From assembly GCF_001598235.1 (NCBI RefSeq), contig NZ_BCYO01000002.1:124001-188000 (forward strand): 64,000 bases of DNA, in the 5' to 3' direction. The notes beneath the pieces were generated by a model. The model made no database searches, was not told the DNA's origin, and saw nothing but the letters and a program-made list of their open reading frames with translations. Shown piece after piece: positions 28,921 through 36,636 of the stretch. Position 1 is the first letter of the stretch. Each line of letters opens with the position of its first letter. This stretch comes from Polaromonas jejuensis NBRC 106434 (GTDB lineage Bacteria; Pseudomonadota; Gammaproteobacteria; Burkholderiales; Burkholderiaceae_C). The position numbers were made by a program, and so were the translations under genes.

Positions 28921-30674
28921 TATTTCGGCAAAAACAGCAGCCAGTACACCAGCAACAGGTTGAACAGCAGGCTGATGCCCAGCGCCAGCTTCCAGAGCGC
29001 CGTTGGGTCGCGCTGCATCAGCGGCGTGGCCGGTGGTGCCGTCAGCGGCCGCGAAGCACCGCGCTCCAGCGCCAGCAGCAATTCTTCGGCGGTTTCAAAG
29101 CGCTGGCGCTTGTCGCGCGCCACGGCCTTGAGTACCACGTGGTCCAGCCAGATCGGTATTTCTGGCCTGTGCCGGCTGGGCGCTACCGGGTCGCGCCAGT
29201 AACGGCCAGCCTGGTAAGGCAGCACCTCGCCATAAGGCAGCTTGCCGGTCAGCAACTGGTAGAGCGCAACCCCGAGCGCAAACAAATCACTCTGGGCATC
29301 GGGCAGCTCCACCGGCCCTTCATGCGCCAGGGCCCCGGCCCTTCCGCTGAAACCCCATTGCTCCGGATTGATGTAGCTGGGCGTGCCGGCGTGCAGCGCA
29401 CGCTGCGACTCGGGCTCGCGACCGGACAGGGCCACGCCCAGGTCCAGCAGGCGCAGCACACCGTCTTCGCCCTGGTGCAGGTTGGCGGGCTTGATGTCGC
29501 GGTGAATCACGCCTTGCCGGTGCAGCAAGCCCAGCGCTTTGGCCACCTGCGTGGCTGCGCTCAGTACCTGCGGCAGGCTGACCTTGTGTTGGCGGTCCAG
29601 CAGTTGCTGCAAGGTTTCACCGGCATGCCAGTCGTACAGCAGATAGAACGCGCTCGGCTCTTTGCCACTGGGCAGGCGGCTATGGAGGTTGACCAGGTAA
29701 TCCGCCGCGCGCGATGACTGCATGCGCTTGGCCAGCCAGGCTTCGTGCGCCAGCATGGCGCGCTCTTCGGGGTCGTGGGCGCGCGACGGGTGCAGGGTTT
29801 TCAGCGCATAGAGCCGCTGCGTCTGGAGGTCACGCACCTGGTGGAGCACATTGATGCCGTTGTCGGCCACCGTGGCGGTCACCGCCAGGCCATCGAGCGT
29901 GTCGCCCAGTTTCAGGCGCGCCGGCACCGGCAGCGCGAGGGCCTGGCGATTTTCATCCTGCAAAGTGGCATCGAGCAAACCCAGCACGCGCACCACCAGC
30001 GCCGTGGCGTTGTCGTGGCTGCCGGCCGCCAGTGCGGCATCCACCAGTTGCTGGCTGATGAGCTGGGCGTCTGACACGGCGACGGTCATGGTGTTGATTT
30101 TTTTCACAGGCAGCACACCGTGAACGCCATCACTCAACAAGACAAACACATCGCCAACCTGCAAATCGCCTTGCGAATAATCCACCACCAACCGGTCTTC
30201 GGCGCCCACAGAGCGCAGCAACTGGTGCCGAAAATCGGGGTGCTCCACCACATGGTCATGGGTCAGCTGCGTCAGCTGGCCGTCCCGCAACAGGTAGGCC
30301 CGGGTATCGCCCACATGGGCCAGCGCATACGACTGCCCGCGCAGCACCACGGCGGTCAGGGTGGTCAGGCCCAAGGCGGGCTGACGGCGCCGGTTCAGCC
30401 CGGCCAGCCAGGCGTTTTGCGCGCCAATGATGCGGTCCAGCGCTACCGTGGTGTCCCAGGTTTCAGGCGTGCCGTAGTAATCACGCACCAAACTGGTGAC
30501 CGTGGTTTGCGCGGCCTCTTTGCCCATGCCGCCGGCGCTCACGCCATCGGCAATCGCCACAATGGAGCCCATGCCTTCTTGCCCCGGCTCAGGCAGCATG
30601 GCCGCGCAAAAGTCCTCGTTGATGTCTTTGCGGCCCGCCAGCGATGCGAAACCAATGTCTAGGTTAAATGCCAT
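28920..30674 (-). CDS. PP2C phosphatase-Ser/Thr kinase fusion, membrane-anchored
   Basis: A 584-aa protein with both signalling activities. Residues 1-235 are a PP2C phosphatase (NEDF, AIADGVSAGG, HVGDTRAYLL, SDGVHG, SHDNATALVV metal-site motifs). Residues 255-530 are a Hanks-type kinase (catalytic loop VIHRDIKPANLH; the DFG motif reads DLG; a PSYINPEQW activation segment). One membrane helix lies at the C-terminus (residues 557-580). The ATG at 30674 gives MAFNLDIGFASLAG; the longer frame crosses repeats. It sits in the nitrate island, so its targets may be there, but this is an inference. Confidence 0.9.
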   Translation of the reverse strand: MAFNLDIGFASLAGRKDINEDFCAAMLPEPGQEGMGSIVAIADGVSAGGMGKEAAQTTVTSLVRDYYGTPETWDTTVALDRIIGAQNAWLAGLNRRRQPALGLTTLTAVVLRGQSYALAHVGDTRAYLLRDGQLTQLTHDHVVEHPDFRHQLLRSVGAEDRLVVDYSQGDLQVGDVFVLLSDGVHGVLPVKKINTMTVAVSDAQLISQQLVDAALAAGSHDNATALVVRVLGLLDATLQDENRQALALPVPARLKLGDTLDGLAVTATVADNGINVLHQVRDLQTQRLYALKTLHPSRAHDPEERAMLAHEAWLAKRMQSSRAADYLVNLHSRLPSGKEPSAFYLLYDWHAGETLQQLLDRQHKVSLPQVLSAATQVAKALGLLHRQGVIHRDIKPANLHQGEDGVLRLLDLGVALSGREPESQRALHAGTPSYINPEQWGFSGRAGALAHEGPVELPDAQSDLFALGVALYQLLTGKLPYGEVLPYQAGRYWRDPVAPSRHRPEIPIWLDHVVLKAVARDKRQRFETAEELLLALERGASRPLTAPPATPLMQRDPTALWKLALGISLLFNLLLVYWLLFLPK

Positions 30675-31056
30675 GCACCAGGATAAGCAAGTTTCATGCT
30701 TGATTTTGGTGCATCGCAGCAAACTGCAGGCCCGTACTGCAACCCGAAAGTAGCGGAACAAAATGAAAGCGATGGATTCTCGTGCCCAGGGCAAGGCGCA
30801 AGCCGCAGCGAAGGCCATGCGCCTTCGCAAGGGTTGCAACGCCGCCATGGGTGCGAAGACGCGCTTTCATGTTTCGATATTTCCGGGTTGCAGTATTAGT
30901 GTGGTGTTGCATGCTTGACGGTAAAAATAAAACCGATGGATTTTTGTTCAGGGCAAGGCGCAAACCACAGCAATAGTTCCACTATTGCGAGGATTTGCAA
31001 CGCCGCCATGGACGAAAAGACGCGGTTTTATGTACCGGATAGCGTGCAACACCACA
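30675..31056. other. Spacer between kinase and ANTAR-PilJ genes
   Basis: The 382 bp hold an inverted ATGCACCA...TGGTGCAT pair with an inner CAAG/CTTG stem just ahead of the kinase start (30673-30714), and then two adjacent hairpin elements (30735-31059). No gene with a plausible ribosome-binding site was found. Confidence 0.7.
30735..30895. repeat. Hairpin element A (161 bp, terminal inverted repeats)
   Basis: TACTGCAACCCG at the left end is the exact complement of CGGGTTGCAGTA at the right, and pairing continues with few mismatches to TGAAAGCG/CGCTTTCA. The centre contains an 8-bp stem GCGAAGGC-CATGC-GCCTTCGC (30808-30828). The centre is shared with element B except for that stem. Confidence 0.8.
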
Positions 31057-31059
31057 CTA
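30897..31059. repeat. Hairpin element B (163 bp, terminal inverted repeats)
   Basis: TAGTGTGGTGTTGCA (30897-30911) and TGCAACACCACACTA (31045-31059) are perfect 15-bp ends, with CGGTA and ATAAAACCG pairings inside. The central stem GCAATAGT-TCC-ACTATTGC (30970-30988) replaces that of element A at the same place. Its right end supplies the stop codon (TAG) of the ANTAR-PilJ gene. Confidence 0.8.
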
Positions 31060-32373
31060 GCCCACCAGCATCTGCATGCTGCGCTCGTAATGGTCGGAGA
31101 GCCGTTCGAACACGTTGAGCAGGTCTTCGCTGGCCACAGCCAGGCGTTCCAGCCGGGTGAGCCGCTCCTGGCCCGAAGACTGCCGGGCATCCCTGGCGTC
31201 CGCCAGCATCTGCTGCCAGCCCATGCTGGCCGTGTCCAATGCGTTGCGAATGTCCTGGCTCGTCAGGGGAATGCCGTTGAGGTAACTCAAGGCCTGCTCG
31301 AAGGCCGCGCTGGACTCGGCCATACCGTCTTCACTGCGCTGCATCAGGCTGCTGTCGCCCAACACCGCCAGCAAGGCATATTTCGCAAATCGTTGCGACA
31401 GCATGCGCTGGCGACCCGCCACGTTGAGCAGTTGCAGCGGCATCACGGAACCGCTATTTTCGAGGTTGCTGGTCAGGCGCTCGGCCGCCTGCAGCAGCAA
31501 CTCGGCCAGCTCATCGACCGACTCATGGCCTGGGGCCCGCTGGCCGGCCTTGGGATGGCCATTCAAGACCTGTTTCAGGTCGGTCCAGGCAAGCACCACC
31601 TGACCCAGCAGGTCGCCATGGGTGGGCCTGGACAAACTTCTGCCCAAATGAGCCAGATTGGCATCGATGCGCCGCACCGACTCCTTCAACTGCTCGCCGC
31701 ACCGCGCGGCCTGTACCCCCGCCTGCTGCAGCAAATGCAGCTTGACCAGCCGCTGCGACAGCATGCGCAACTGCCCGGAGCGGTTCACGGCTTCGGCAAA
31801 ATGGGCCGAGTGGATGATGTGCTGCGACACCTGGCCCAGCCGCTGGTTGCTGTGCATGGAGGCGGTTCGCAGCATCTGGAAGGCATCGTCGTCCGACACT
31901 TGGCGCGCGCGCATGAGGATGCCCTTGGCGCGGTCCACCATCTTGCGCTCCTCAAAACGGCTGGAGATGTCACGCAACTCCTCTTGCAGCGCCCGCTCGC
32001 GCCGAAACCGGGCCTGTGCCAGGTGAATCAGCGGGCGCAGGCGATGCGGACCGTAGCCGCTGACCACATAGGCGTGAATGCCCGACTCGGTGGCACGCAC
32101 GATGTTGTCGGCATCCCCGTCGCTGGTGAACACCAGAACCGGACACGGCGCGGTATCAGCAATCGCCTGGGTGACCCTGAACAGCGTTTCGCCGGGCAGG
32201 GAATCGTCACAAATCACCACGTCTGGTGCATGACGCACGACCTCCTGCACCAGTTTGCTGCGGTCTTCTGCAACACCCAGCACCCGGATGCCCGCCGCCT
32301 CCAGGTCGGACACCAGCGGGTGCGCGCTATTCGAGCCGTTCAAATGTACCAACGCGGATGTCATAAAAATCAA
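31057..32373 (-). CDS. Receiver-ANTAR-PilJ-type nitrate-sensing antiterminator
   Basis: This 438-aa protein joins three parts. A receiver-like domain (residues 5-120, acidic VICDDSLPG) is followed by an ANTAR RNA-binding domain (about 135-195: RFEERKMVDRAKGILMRARQ, MLRTASMHSNQRLGQVS). The C-terminal 235 residues carry two copies of the PilJ/NIT-type P-box motif (GQLRMLSQRLVKL near 205 and NVAGRQRMLSQRFAKY near 320), known to bind nitrate or nitrite in related sensors. It resembles a one-protein version of NasR with a different sensor. It should act on the nrtA and nirB leaders. Its stop codon lies in hairpin element B. Confidence 0.88.
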   Translation of the reverse strand: MIFMTSALVHLNGSNSAHPLVSDLEAAGIRVLGVAEDRSKLVQEVVRHAPDVVICDDSLPGETLFRVTQAIADTAPCPVLVFTSDGDADNIVRATESGIHAYVVSGYGPHRLRPLIHLAQARFRRERALQEELRDISSRFEERKMVDRAKGILMRARQVSDDDAFQMLRTASMHSNQRLGQVSQHIIHSAHFAEAVNRSGQLRMLSQRLVKLHLLQQAGVQAARCGEQLKESVRRIDANLAHLGRSLSRPTHGDLLGQVVLAWTDLKQVLNGHPKAGQRAPGHESVDELAELLLQAAERLTSNLENSGSVMPLQLLNVAGRQRMLSQRFAKYALLAVLGDSSLMQRSEDGMAESSAAFEQALSYLNGIPLTSQDIRNALDTASMGWQQMLADARDARQSSGQERLTRLERLAVASEDLLNVFERLSDHYERSMQMLVG

Positions 32374-32404
32374 TGAGTTAAGAAAAGAACCACGCTGTCA
32401 GGCA

Positions 32405-32420
32405 TGCAATTTGCGCACCA
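32405..32420 (-). promoter_or_regulatory. Probable sigma-54 promoter of the ANTAR-PilJ gene
   Basis: On the minus strand TGGTGCG-CAAA-TTGCA keeps the essential GG and GC and the exact spacing, with two changes in the -24 half. The start point would be near 32,394, about 20 bases before the ATG. Confidence 0.5.
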
Positions 32421-32465
32421 TGCCCTGGTGCATCGCCGGTGCCGTGCGCGACCTACCCAATCATA

Positions 32466-32481
32466 TGGCACAAGTCTTGCT
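32466..32481 (+). promoter_or_regulatory. Sigma-54 promoter P1 of nirB
   Basis: TGGCACA-AGTC-TTGC-T matches the RpoN consensus. The predicted start (about 32,492) coincides with the first base pairs of leader hairpin 1, the same geometry as at nrtA. Confidence 0.8.
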
Positions 32482-32490
32482 TAAAACCAA

Positions 32491-32556
32491 TCGGGCGTAA
32501 CGAAGCGCCCGACCTTAGCGATAGCACTGCGGGTTCTGCGCATAACGACGTGCGTA
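32491..32556 (+). ncRNA. Two-hairpin ANTAR-binding leader of nirB
   Basis: Hairpin 1 is TCGGGCGT-AACGAA-GCGCCCGA (loop 32499-32504). Hairpin 2 is TGCGCAT-AACGAC-GTGCGTA (loop 32544-32549). Both are hexaloops with A at position 1 and G at position 4, and both stems have at least seven pairs. This is a stronger ANTAR motif than at nrtA, but I see no T-rich intrinsic terminator after it, so readout may be through Rho or translation. Confidence 0.78.
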
Positions 32557-32614
32557 ATGGTGTGCCTCATGCCGGTGTCAATAGCCGGTTCACCTGTAGC
32601 CAGGAGAGAGCATC

Positions 32615-32812
32615 ATGTATTCCCCTAATTTTCCCTTGCCCCCTGCGGTTTCTGGCACGCCTGCGATTGCCGGGCTGCAGGCCGTCTCAACGGGCGCTGC
32701 CTGTCCCGGGACCGCAAGCGCAAGGCCTGGCCCGGGTGGTGCACCACTTTCGCGCGGCGACGTCCAGCCGCCCTTTCGTGCTCCGGCCCCTTTTCACCCC
32801 CTTATGGCATGA
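32615..32812 (+). CDS. Candidate small protein in the nirB leader
   Basis: A 65-codon frame starts at an ATG preceded by AGGAGAGAG at ideal distance and ends with TGA inside the second sigma-54-like site. The product is rich in Pro, Ala and Gly with no recognisable domain, signal or membrane segment. It lies between the ANTAR hairpins and nirB, a position where a leader peptide could matter. GC-rich DNA gives chance frames of this size, so only the ribosome-binding site supports it. Confidence 0.35.
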   Translation: MYSPNFPLPPAVSGTPAIAGLQAVSTGAACPGTASARPGPGGAPLSRGDVQPPFRAPAPFHPLMA

Positions 32813-32819
32813 GGCTTGC
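32805..32819 (+). promoter_or_regulatory. Possible second sigma-54 promoter of nirB
   Basis: TGGCATG-AGGC-TTGC has one change from consensus and exact spacing, 36 bp before the nirB ATG. It would give a transcript lacking the ANTAR leader, with a leader of about 25 bases. Confidence 0.45.
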
Positions 32820-32855
32820 GCCCAGCCAACCGTATAGAAACCTGGAATAGCCGCT

Positions 32856-35300
32856 ATGAAAAAGTCAAAACTGGTGATGGTCGGTAATGGCATGGCGGGC
32901 GTGCGCACCCTTGAGGAATTGCTCAAGATTGCCCCCGACCTTTATGACATCACCGTCTTCGGTGCCGAACCCCACCCCAACTACAACCGCATCCTGCTCT
33001 CGCCGGTGCTGGCCGGCGAACAGACGCTGGATGAGATCGTCCTCAACTCCTGGGACTGGTACAAGGACAACCACATCACGCTGCATGCCGGCAAAAAGGT
33101 GGTCAAAGTGGACCGCGTCAAGCGCGTCGTGCTCGCCGAAGACGGTACCGAAGAAACCTATGACCGCCTGCTGTTGTGCACCGGCTCCAACCCCTTCATG
33201 CTGCCGGTGCCGGGCAAGGATTTGCAGGGCGTGATCGCCTACCGCGACATCGCCGACACCAACGCCATGATCGAGGCCGCGCAGAAGTACAAGAAGGCGG
33301 TCGTCATCGGCGGCGGCCTGCTGGGCCTGGAAGCGGCCAACGGCCTGATGCTGCGCGGCATGGAGGTCACCGTGGTGCATGTGATGCCCTGGCTGATGGA
33401 GCGCCAGCTCGACGATGTGGCGGGCAAGCTGCTGCAGAAATCGCTGGAAGACCGCGGCCTGAAATTCATGATTGGCGCACAGACGCAGGAACTCACCGGC
33501 GGCGACGATGGCCGGGTCAAATCGATCAAGTTCAAGGACGGCACCGAAGTTGAAACCGACCTGGTGGTCATGGCCGTCGGCATCCGCCCCAACACCGAGC
33601 TGGCCGAGTCCATGCGCCTGCACTGCAACCGCGGCATCGTGGTCAACGACACGCTGCAGACCACCACCGATGCGCGCATCTACGCCGTGGGTGAATGCGC
33701 GGCCCACCGCGGCATTGCCTACGGCCTGGTGGCGCCGCTTTTCGAGCAGGCCAAGGTGGCGGCCAACCACCTGGCACAGTTCGGCATCGGCCGCTACAGC
33801 GGCTCGCTGACCTCGACCAAGCTCAAGGTCACCGGCATCGACCTGTTTTCCGCCGGCGAATTCATGGGCGGCGAGGGCACGGAGGAAATCGTCATGTCCG
33901 ACCCGTTCGGCGGGGTTTACAAGAAGCTGGTCCTGAAAGACGACAAGCTCGTGGGCGCCTGCCTGTACGGCGACACGGTGGACGGCAGCTGGTACTTCAA
34001 GCTGCTGCGTGAGGGCCGCAGTGTGGGCGAGATCCGCGACAGGCTGATGTTTGGCGAATCCAACATCGGCGACACCGGCCACGAGGGCCACAGCAAGGCC
34101 GCCGCCATGCCCGACGAAGCCGAAGTCTGCGGCTGCAACGGCGTCAACAAGGGCGCCATCTGCAAGGCGATCAAGGAAAAAGGCCTGTTCACGCTCGACG
34201 AGGTGCGCAAGCACACCAAGGCCAGCGCCAGCTGCGGCTCGTGCACCGGGCTGGTCGAGCAGATCCTGATGTTCACCGCCGGTGGCGACTACTCGGCCAC
34301 GCCCAAGAAAAAGGCCTTGTGCGGCTGCACCGACCACAGCCACCAGGAGGTGCGCGACGCGATCAAGGCCAACAAGCTGCTGACGATTGCCGATGTCTAC
34401 AAATTCATGGCGTGGCGCACCCCCAACGGCTGCGCCAGCTGCCGCCCGGCCGTCAACTACTACCTGATCTCGACCTGGCCCAAGGAGGCCAAGGACGACC
34501 CGCAAAGCCGCTACATCAACGAGCGCAGCCACGCCAACATCCAGAGGGACGGCACCTACTCGGTGATCCCGCGCATGTGGGGCGGCCACACCACGCCCGA
34601 CGAACTGCGCCGCATCGCCGACGCGGCCGACAAGTACAAGATCCCGACCGTCAAGATCACGGGCGGCCAGCGCATCGACCTGCTGGGTGTCAAAAAGGAA
34701 GACCTGCAAAACGTCTGGAAGGACATCGGCATGCCCACCGGCCTGGCCTATGCCAAGGCCCTGCGCACGGTGAAAACCTGTGTCGGCAGCGAGTGGTGCC
34801 GCTTCGGCACGCAGGACTCGACGCAAATGGGCAAGGACCTGGAGCACGCACTGTGGGCCATGTACTCGCCGCACAAGGTCAAGATGGCGGTCAGCGGCTG
34901 CCCGCGCAACTGCGCCGAATCGGGCATCAAGGACGTCGGCGTGATAGGCGTGGACTCAGGCTGGGAAATCTATGTGGGCGGCAACGGCGGCATCAAGACC
35001 GAAGTGGCCCAGTTCCTGGTCAAGGTCAAGACCTCGCAGGAAGTTCTGGAATACGCCGGCGCCTTCCTGCAGCTGTACCGCGAAGAAGGCTGGTACCTTG
35101 AGCGCACGGTGCACTACATCCAGCGCGTCGGCCTTGATCACGTTAAAAAGAAGATCCTGGACGACGCCGAAGGCCGCAAGGCCCTGTGGGAGCGCCTGCA
35201 ATTCAGCGTGGACGGCGAGCCCGATCCCTGGTTTGAGATGGACAAGGCGGGCGTTGACAGCCGCCAGTTCTCGGCCATCTCCGCCCCCACCTCCGCATAA
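32856..35300 (+). CDS. nirB: Assimilatory nitrite reductase large subunit
   Basis: NirB (814 aa) reduces nitrite to ammonium with NAD(P)H in the cytoplasm. An FAD/NAD pyridine-nucleotide disulfide-type module fills residues 1-400 (Rossmann loops near 8 and 150: VVIGGGLLGLEAANGL). BFD-like 2Fe-2S ligands follow (CGCNGVNKG near 425, SASCGSCTG near 457, then a second CGC pair near 487). The siroheme/4Fe-4S domain (residues 555-810) has TCVGSEWCRFG and SGCPRNCAESG. Length is slightly below the ~850 aa norm. It heads the operon with the PilJ-type gene, nirD and nasA. Confidence 0.96.
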   Translation: MKKSKLVMVGNGMAGVRTLEELLKIAPDLYDITVFGAEPHPNYNRILLSPVLAGEQTLDEIVLNSWDWYKDNHITLHAGKKVVKVDRVKRVVLAEDGTEETYDRLLLCTGSNPFMLPVPGKDLQGVIAYRDIADTNAMIEAAQKYKKAVVIGGGLLGLEAANGLMLRGMEVTVVHVMPWLMERQLDDVAGKLLQKSLEDRGLKFMIGAQTQELTGGDDGRVKSIKFKDGTEVETDLVVMAVGIRPNTELAESMRLHCNRGIVVNDTLQTTTDARIYAVGECAAHRGIAYGLVAPLFEQAKVAANHLAQFGIGRYSGSLTSTKLKVTGIDLFSAGEFMGGEGTEEIVMSDPFGGVYKKLVLKDDKLVGACLYGDTVDGSWYFKLLREGRSVGEIRDRLMFGESNIGDTGHEGHSKAAAMPDEAEVCGCNGVNKGAICKAIKEKGLFTLDEVRKHTKASASCGSCTGLVEQILMFTAGGDYSATPKKKALCGCTDHSHQEVRDAIKANKLLTIADVYKFMAWRTPNGCASCRPAVNYYLISTWPKEAKDDPQSRYINERSHANIQRDGTYSVIPRMWGGHTTPDELRRIADAADKYKIPTVKITGGQRIDLLGVKKEDLQNVWKDIGMPTGLAYAKALRTVKTCVGSEWCRFGTQDSTQMGKDLEHALWAMYSPHKVKMAVSGCPRNCAESGIKDVGVIGVDSGWEIYVGGNGGIKTEVAQFLVKVKTSQEVLEYAGAFLQLYREEGWYLERTVHYIQRVGLDHVKKKILDDAEGRKALWERLQFSVDGEPDPWFEMDKAGVDSRQFSAISAPTSA

Positions 35301-35310
35301 GGACCAGCTC

Positions 35311-36093
35311 ATGAAGCGTGTCTTCACCCGCCGCATCTTTTGCGCGGCAACCCTCGCCCTGGCAGGCGGCAGCTACGCGCAGGTGAACAATCTGGGCGAC
35401 GCCATCAACAAGGCCGGCCGCCAACGCATGCTGTCCCAGCGCATGGGCAAGGCCTGGCTGGGGCTAGGCCAGGGCATACAGGTTGAGTCCGCCCGCCGCG
35501 TGCTGGACCAGTCGATGGCGCTGTTTGATCGCCAGCTGGTGGAACTCAAGGCTTACGCCCCCGCCGGCGACACCCGCGACACCTATGTGCAGCTGGAGTC
35601 GGCGTGGTCAGGCTACAAGGCCTTGCTGGTGGGGGCCGCGCCCTCGCAGGAGCAGGGCAAGCCACTGCTGGACCAGGCGGGCAAGGTGCTGGCGCTGGCA
35701 CACAAGGGCACCGGGCTTTTCGAACAGCAGTCCGGCAAACCCGGCGCCAAACTGGTCAACATCGCCGGCCGGCAGCGCATGCTGTCGCAGCGCATGGCCC
35801 AGTTTTACCTGGCGAACAACTGGAAAATAGACAGCGCCGCGAGCCTCCTTGAACTGGGCAAGGCACGCGACGAATTTGTGCCGGCGCTGGAGCTGCTGCG
35901 CAACGCGCCGGAAGCCACCGCCGAGATCAAGCAGGAACTGGTGCTGGCGGATAACCAGTGGCTGTTTTTTGACAATGCGCTCAAATCACGCGCCGCAAGT
36001 GCCAAGGCGGCCTCCGACGTGTTTGTCACCAGCGAAAACCTGCTGCAAGTGATGGACCGGGTCACCGGCCTGTACGCCCGTATTCTTGGATAG
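35311..36093 (+). CDS. Secreted PilJ-type nitrate/nitrite-sensing domain protein
   Basis: This 260-aa protein has an N-terminal export signal with a twin-arginine look (FTRRIFCAATLALAGGSYAQ) and then two PilJ/NIT P-box motifs, INKAGRQRMLSQRMGKAW near residue 33 and NIAGRQRMLSQRMAQFY near residue 150. No transmembrane, kinase or output domain exists, so it is a free periplasmic domain. The same motif pair forms the sensor part of the ANTAR-PilJ protein. It may bind nitrate/nitrite in the periplasm; its partner is unknown. It lies 10 bp after nirB and 13 bp before nirD. Confidence 0.82.
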   Translation: MKRVFTRRIFCAATLALAGGSYAQVNNLGDAINKAGRQRMLSQRMGKAWLGLGQGIQVESARRVLDQSMALFDRQLVELKAYAPAGDTRDTYVQLESAWSGYKALLVGAAPSQEQGKPLLDQAGKVLALAHKGTGLFEQQSGKPGAKLVNIAGRQRMLSQRMAQFYLANNWKIDSAASLLELGKARDEFVPALELLRNAPEATAEIKQELVLADNQWLFFDNALKSRAASAKAASDVFVTSENLLQVMDRVTGLYARILG

Positions 36094-36106
36094 ATGAGGA
36101 AGCACC

Positions 36107-36493
36107 ATGAGTGAATGGAAAAAAATCTGCCTGGTCACCGACATCCCGGTGCTGGGCTCGCGCCGCGTGGCGCGTGCGCGCGGCATGGATGTGGCCGTGT
36201 TTCGCAACGACCAGGACGGCATCTTTGCGCTGCTGGACCGCTGCCCGCACAAGGGCGGCCCGCTCTCCCAGGGCATTGTGTTTGGCACCAGCGTGGCCTG
36301 CCCGCTGCACAACTGGACCATAGACCTGGAAGGCGCTTGCGCCAGGGCACCCGACGAGGGCTGCACGCCCAAATTCAGCGTCAAGGTTGAAGACGGGGCG
36401 GTGCACCTGGACGCCACCGAACTGGCCACGCTGGCGCTGGAGCAGCAGCCGGTGGTAGCCGGGCCCGCCAGCAAAGAACCCACGTCTGCGTGA
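36107..36493 (+). CDS. nirD: Assimilatory nitrite reductase small subunit
   Basis: NirD (128 aa) is the Rieske-type partner of NirB. The 2Fe-2S ligand motifs CPHKGGPLSQG (near residue 46) and CPLHNWTIDLEG (near residue 66) include both His ligands, so it may be a true Rieske protein; many NirD proteins lack them. The ATG follows GAGGA at a good distance. A 20-residue Ala/Pro-rich tail ends the protein. Confidence 0.93.
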   Translation: MSEWKKICLVTDIPVLGSRRVARARGMDVAVFRNDQDGIFALLDRCPHKGGPLSQGIVFGTSVACPLHNWTIDLEGACARAPDEGCTPKFSVKVEDGAVHLDATELATLALEQQPVVAGPASKEPTSA

Positions 36494-36501
36494 ACACCCC
36501 C

Positions 36502-36636
36502 ATGATGGTTGACGCCGCCGTCAAGAAAACCCGCGCCACATGCCCCCGCTGTGGCGTCGGCCGCGGTCTCGCGCTCGCGCGGACCGCTTTGCGGACTCAT
36601 GAAACACCGCAGCCGGAGCTTGTTTGCCATGGCTGA
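36502..36636 (+). pseudogene. Duplicated nasA 5' end, copy 0
   Basis: A 44-codon frame (MMVDAAVKKTRATCPRCGVG...) starts with the nasA-like cysteine motif and then reads through the LALARTALR linker to a stop at 36634. The third cysteine is replaced by Arg. It is probably the oldest remnant of the tandem duplication ahead of nasA; it is not expected to be functional. Confidence 0.6.

Larger units (their letters stand above)
32374..32855. other. nirB / ANTAR-PilJ divergent regulatory region
   Basis: The 482 bp hold back-to-back sigma-54 sites, an inverted GCACCA-N5-TGGTGC pair (32415-32431), the two-hairpin leader, a small candidate ORF and a second -24/-12 site close to nirB. Each is listed separately. 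Confidence 0.75.

Noticed and set aside
32865-34874. A 669-codon open frame opposite nirB
   Set aside because: Its His/Gly/Val-rich translation is the usual artefact of reading a high-GC gene backwards.
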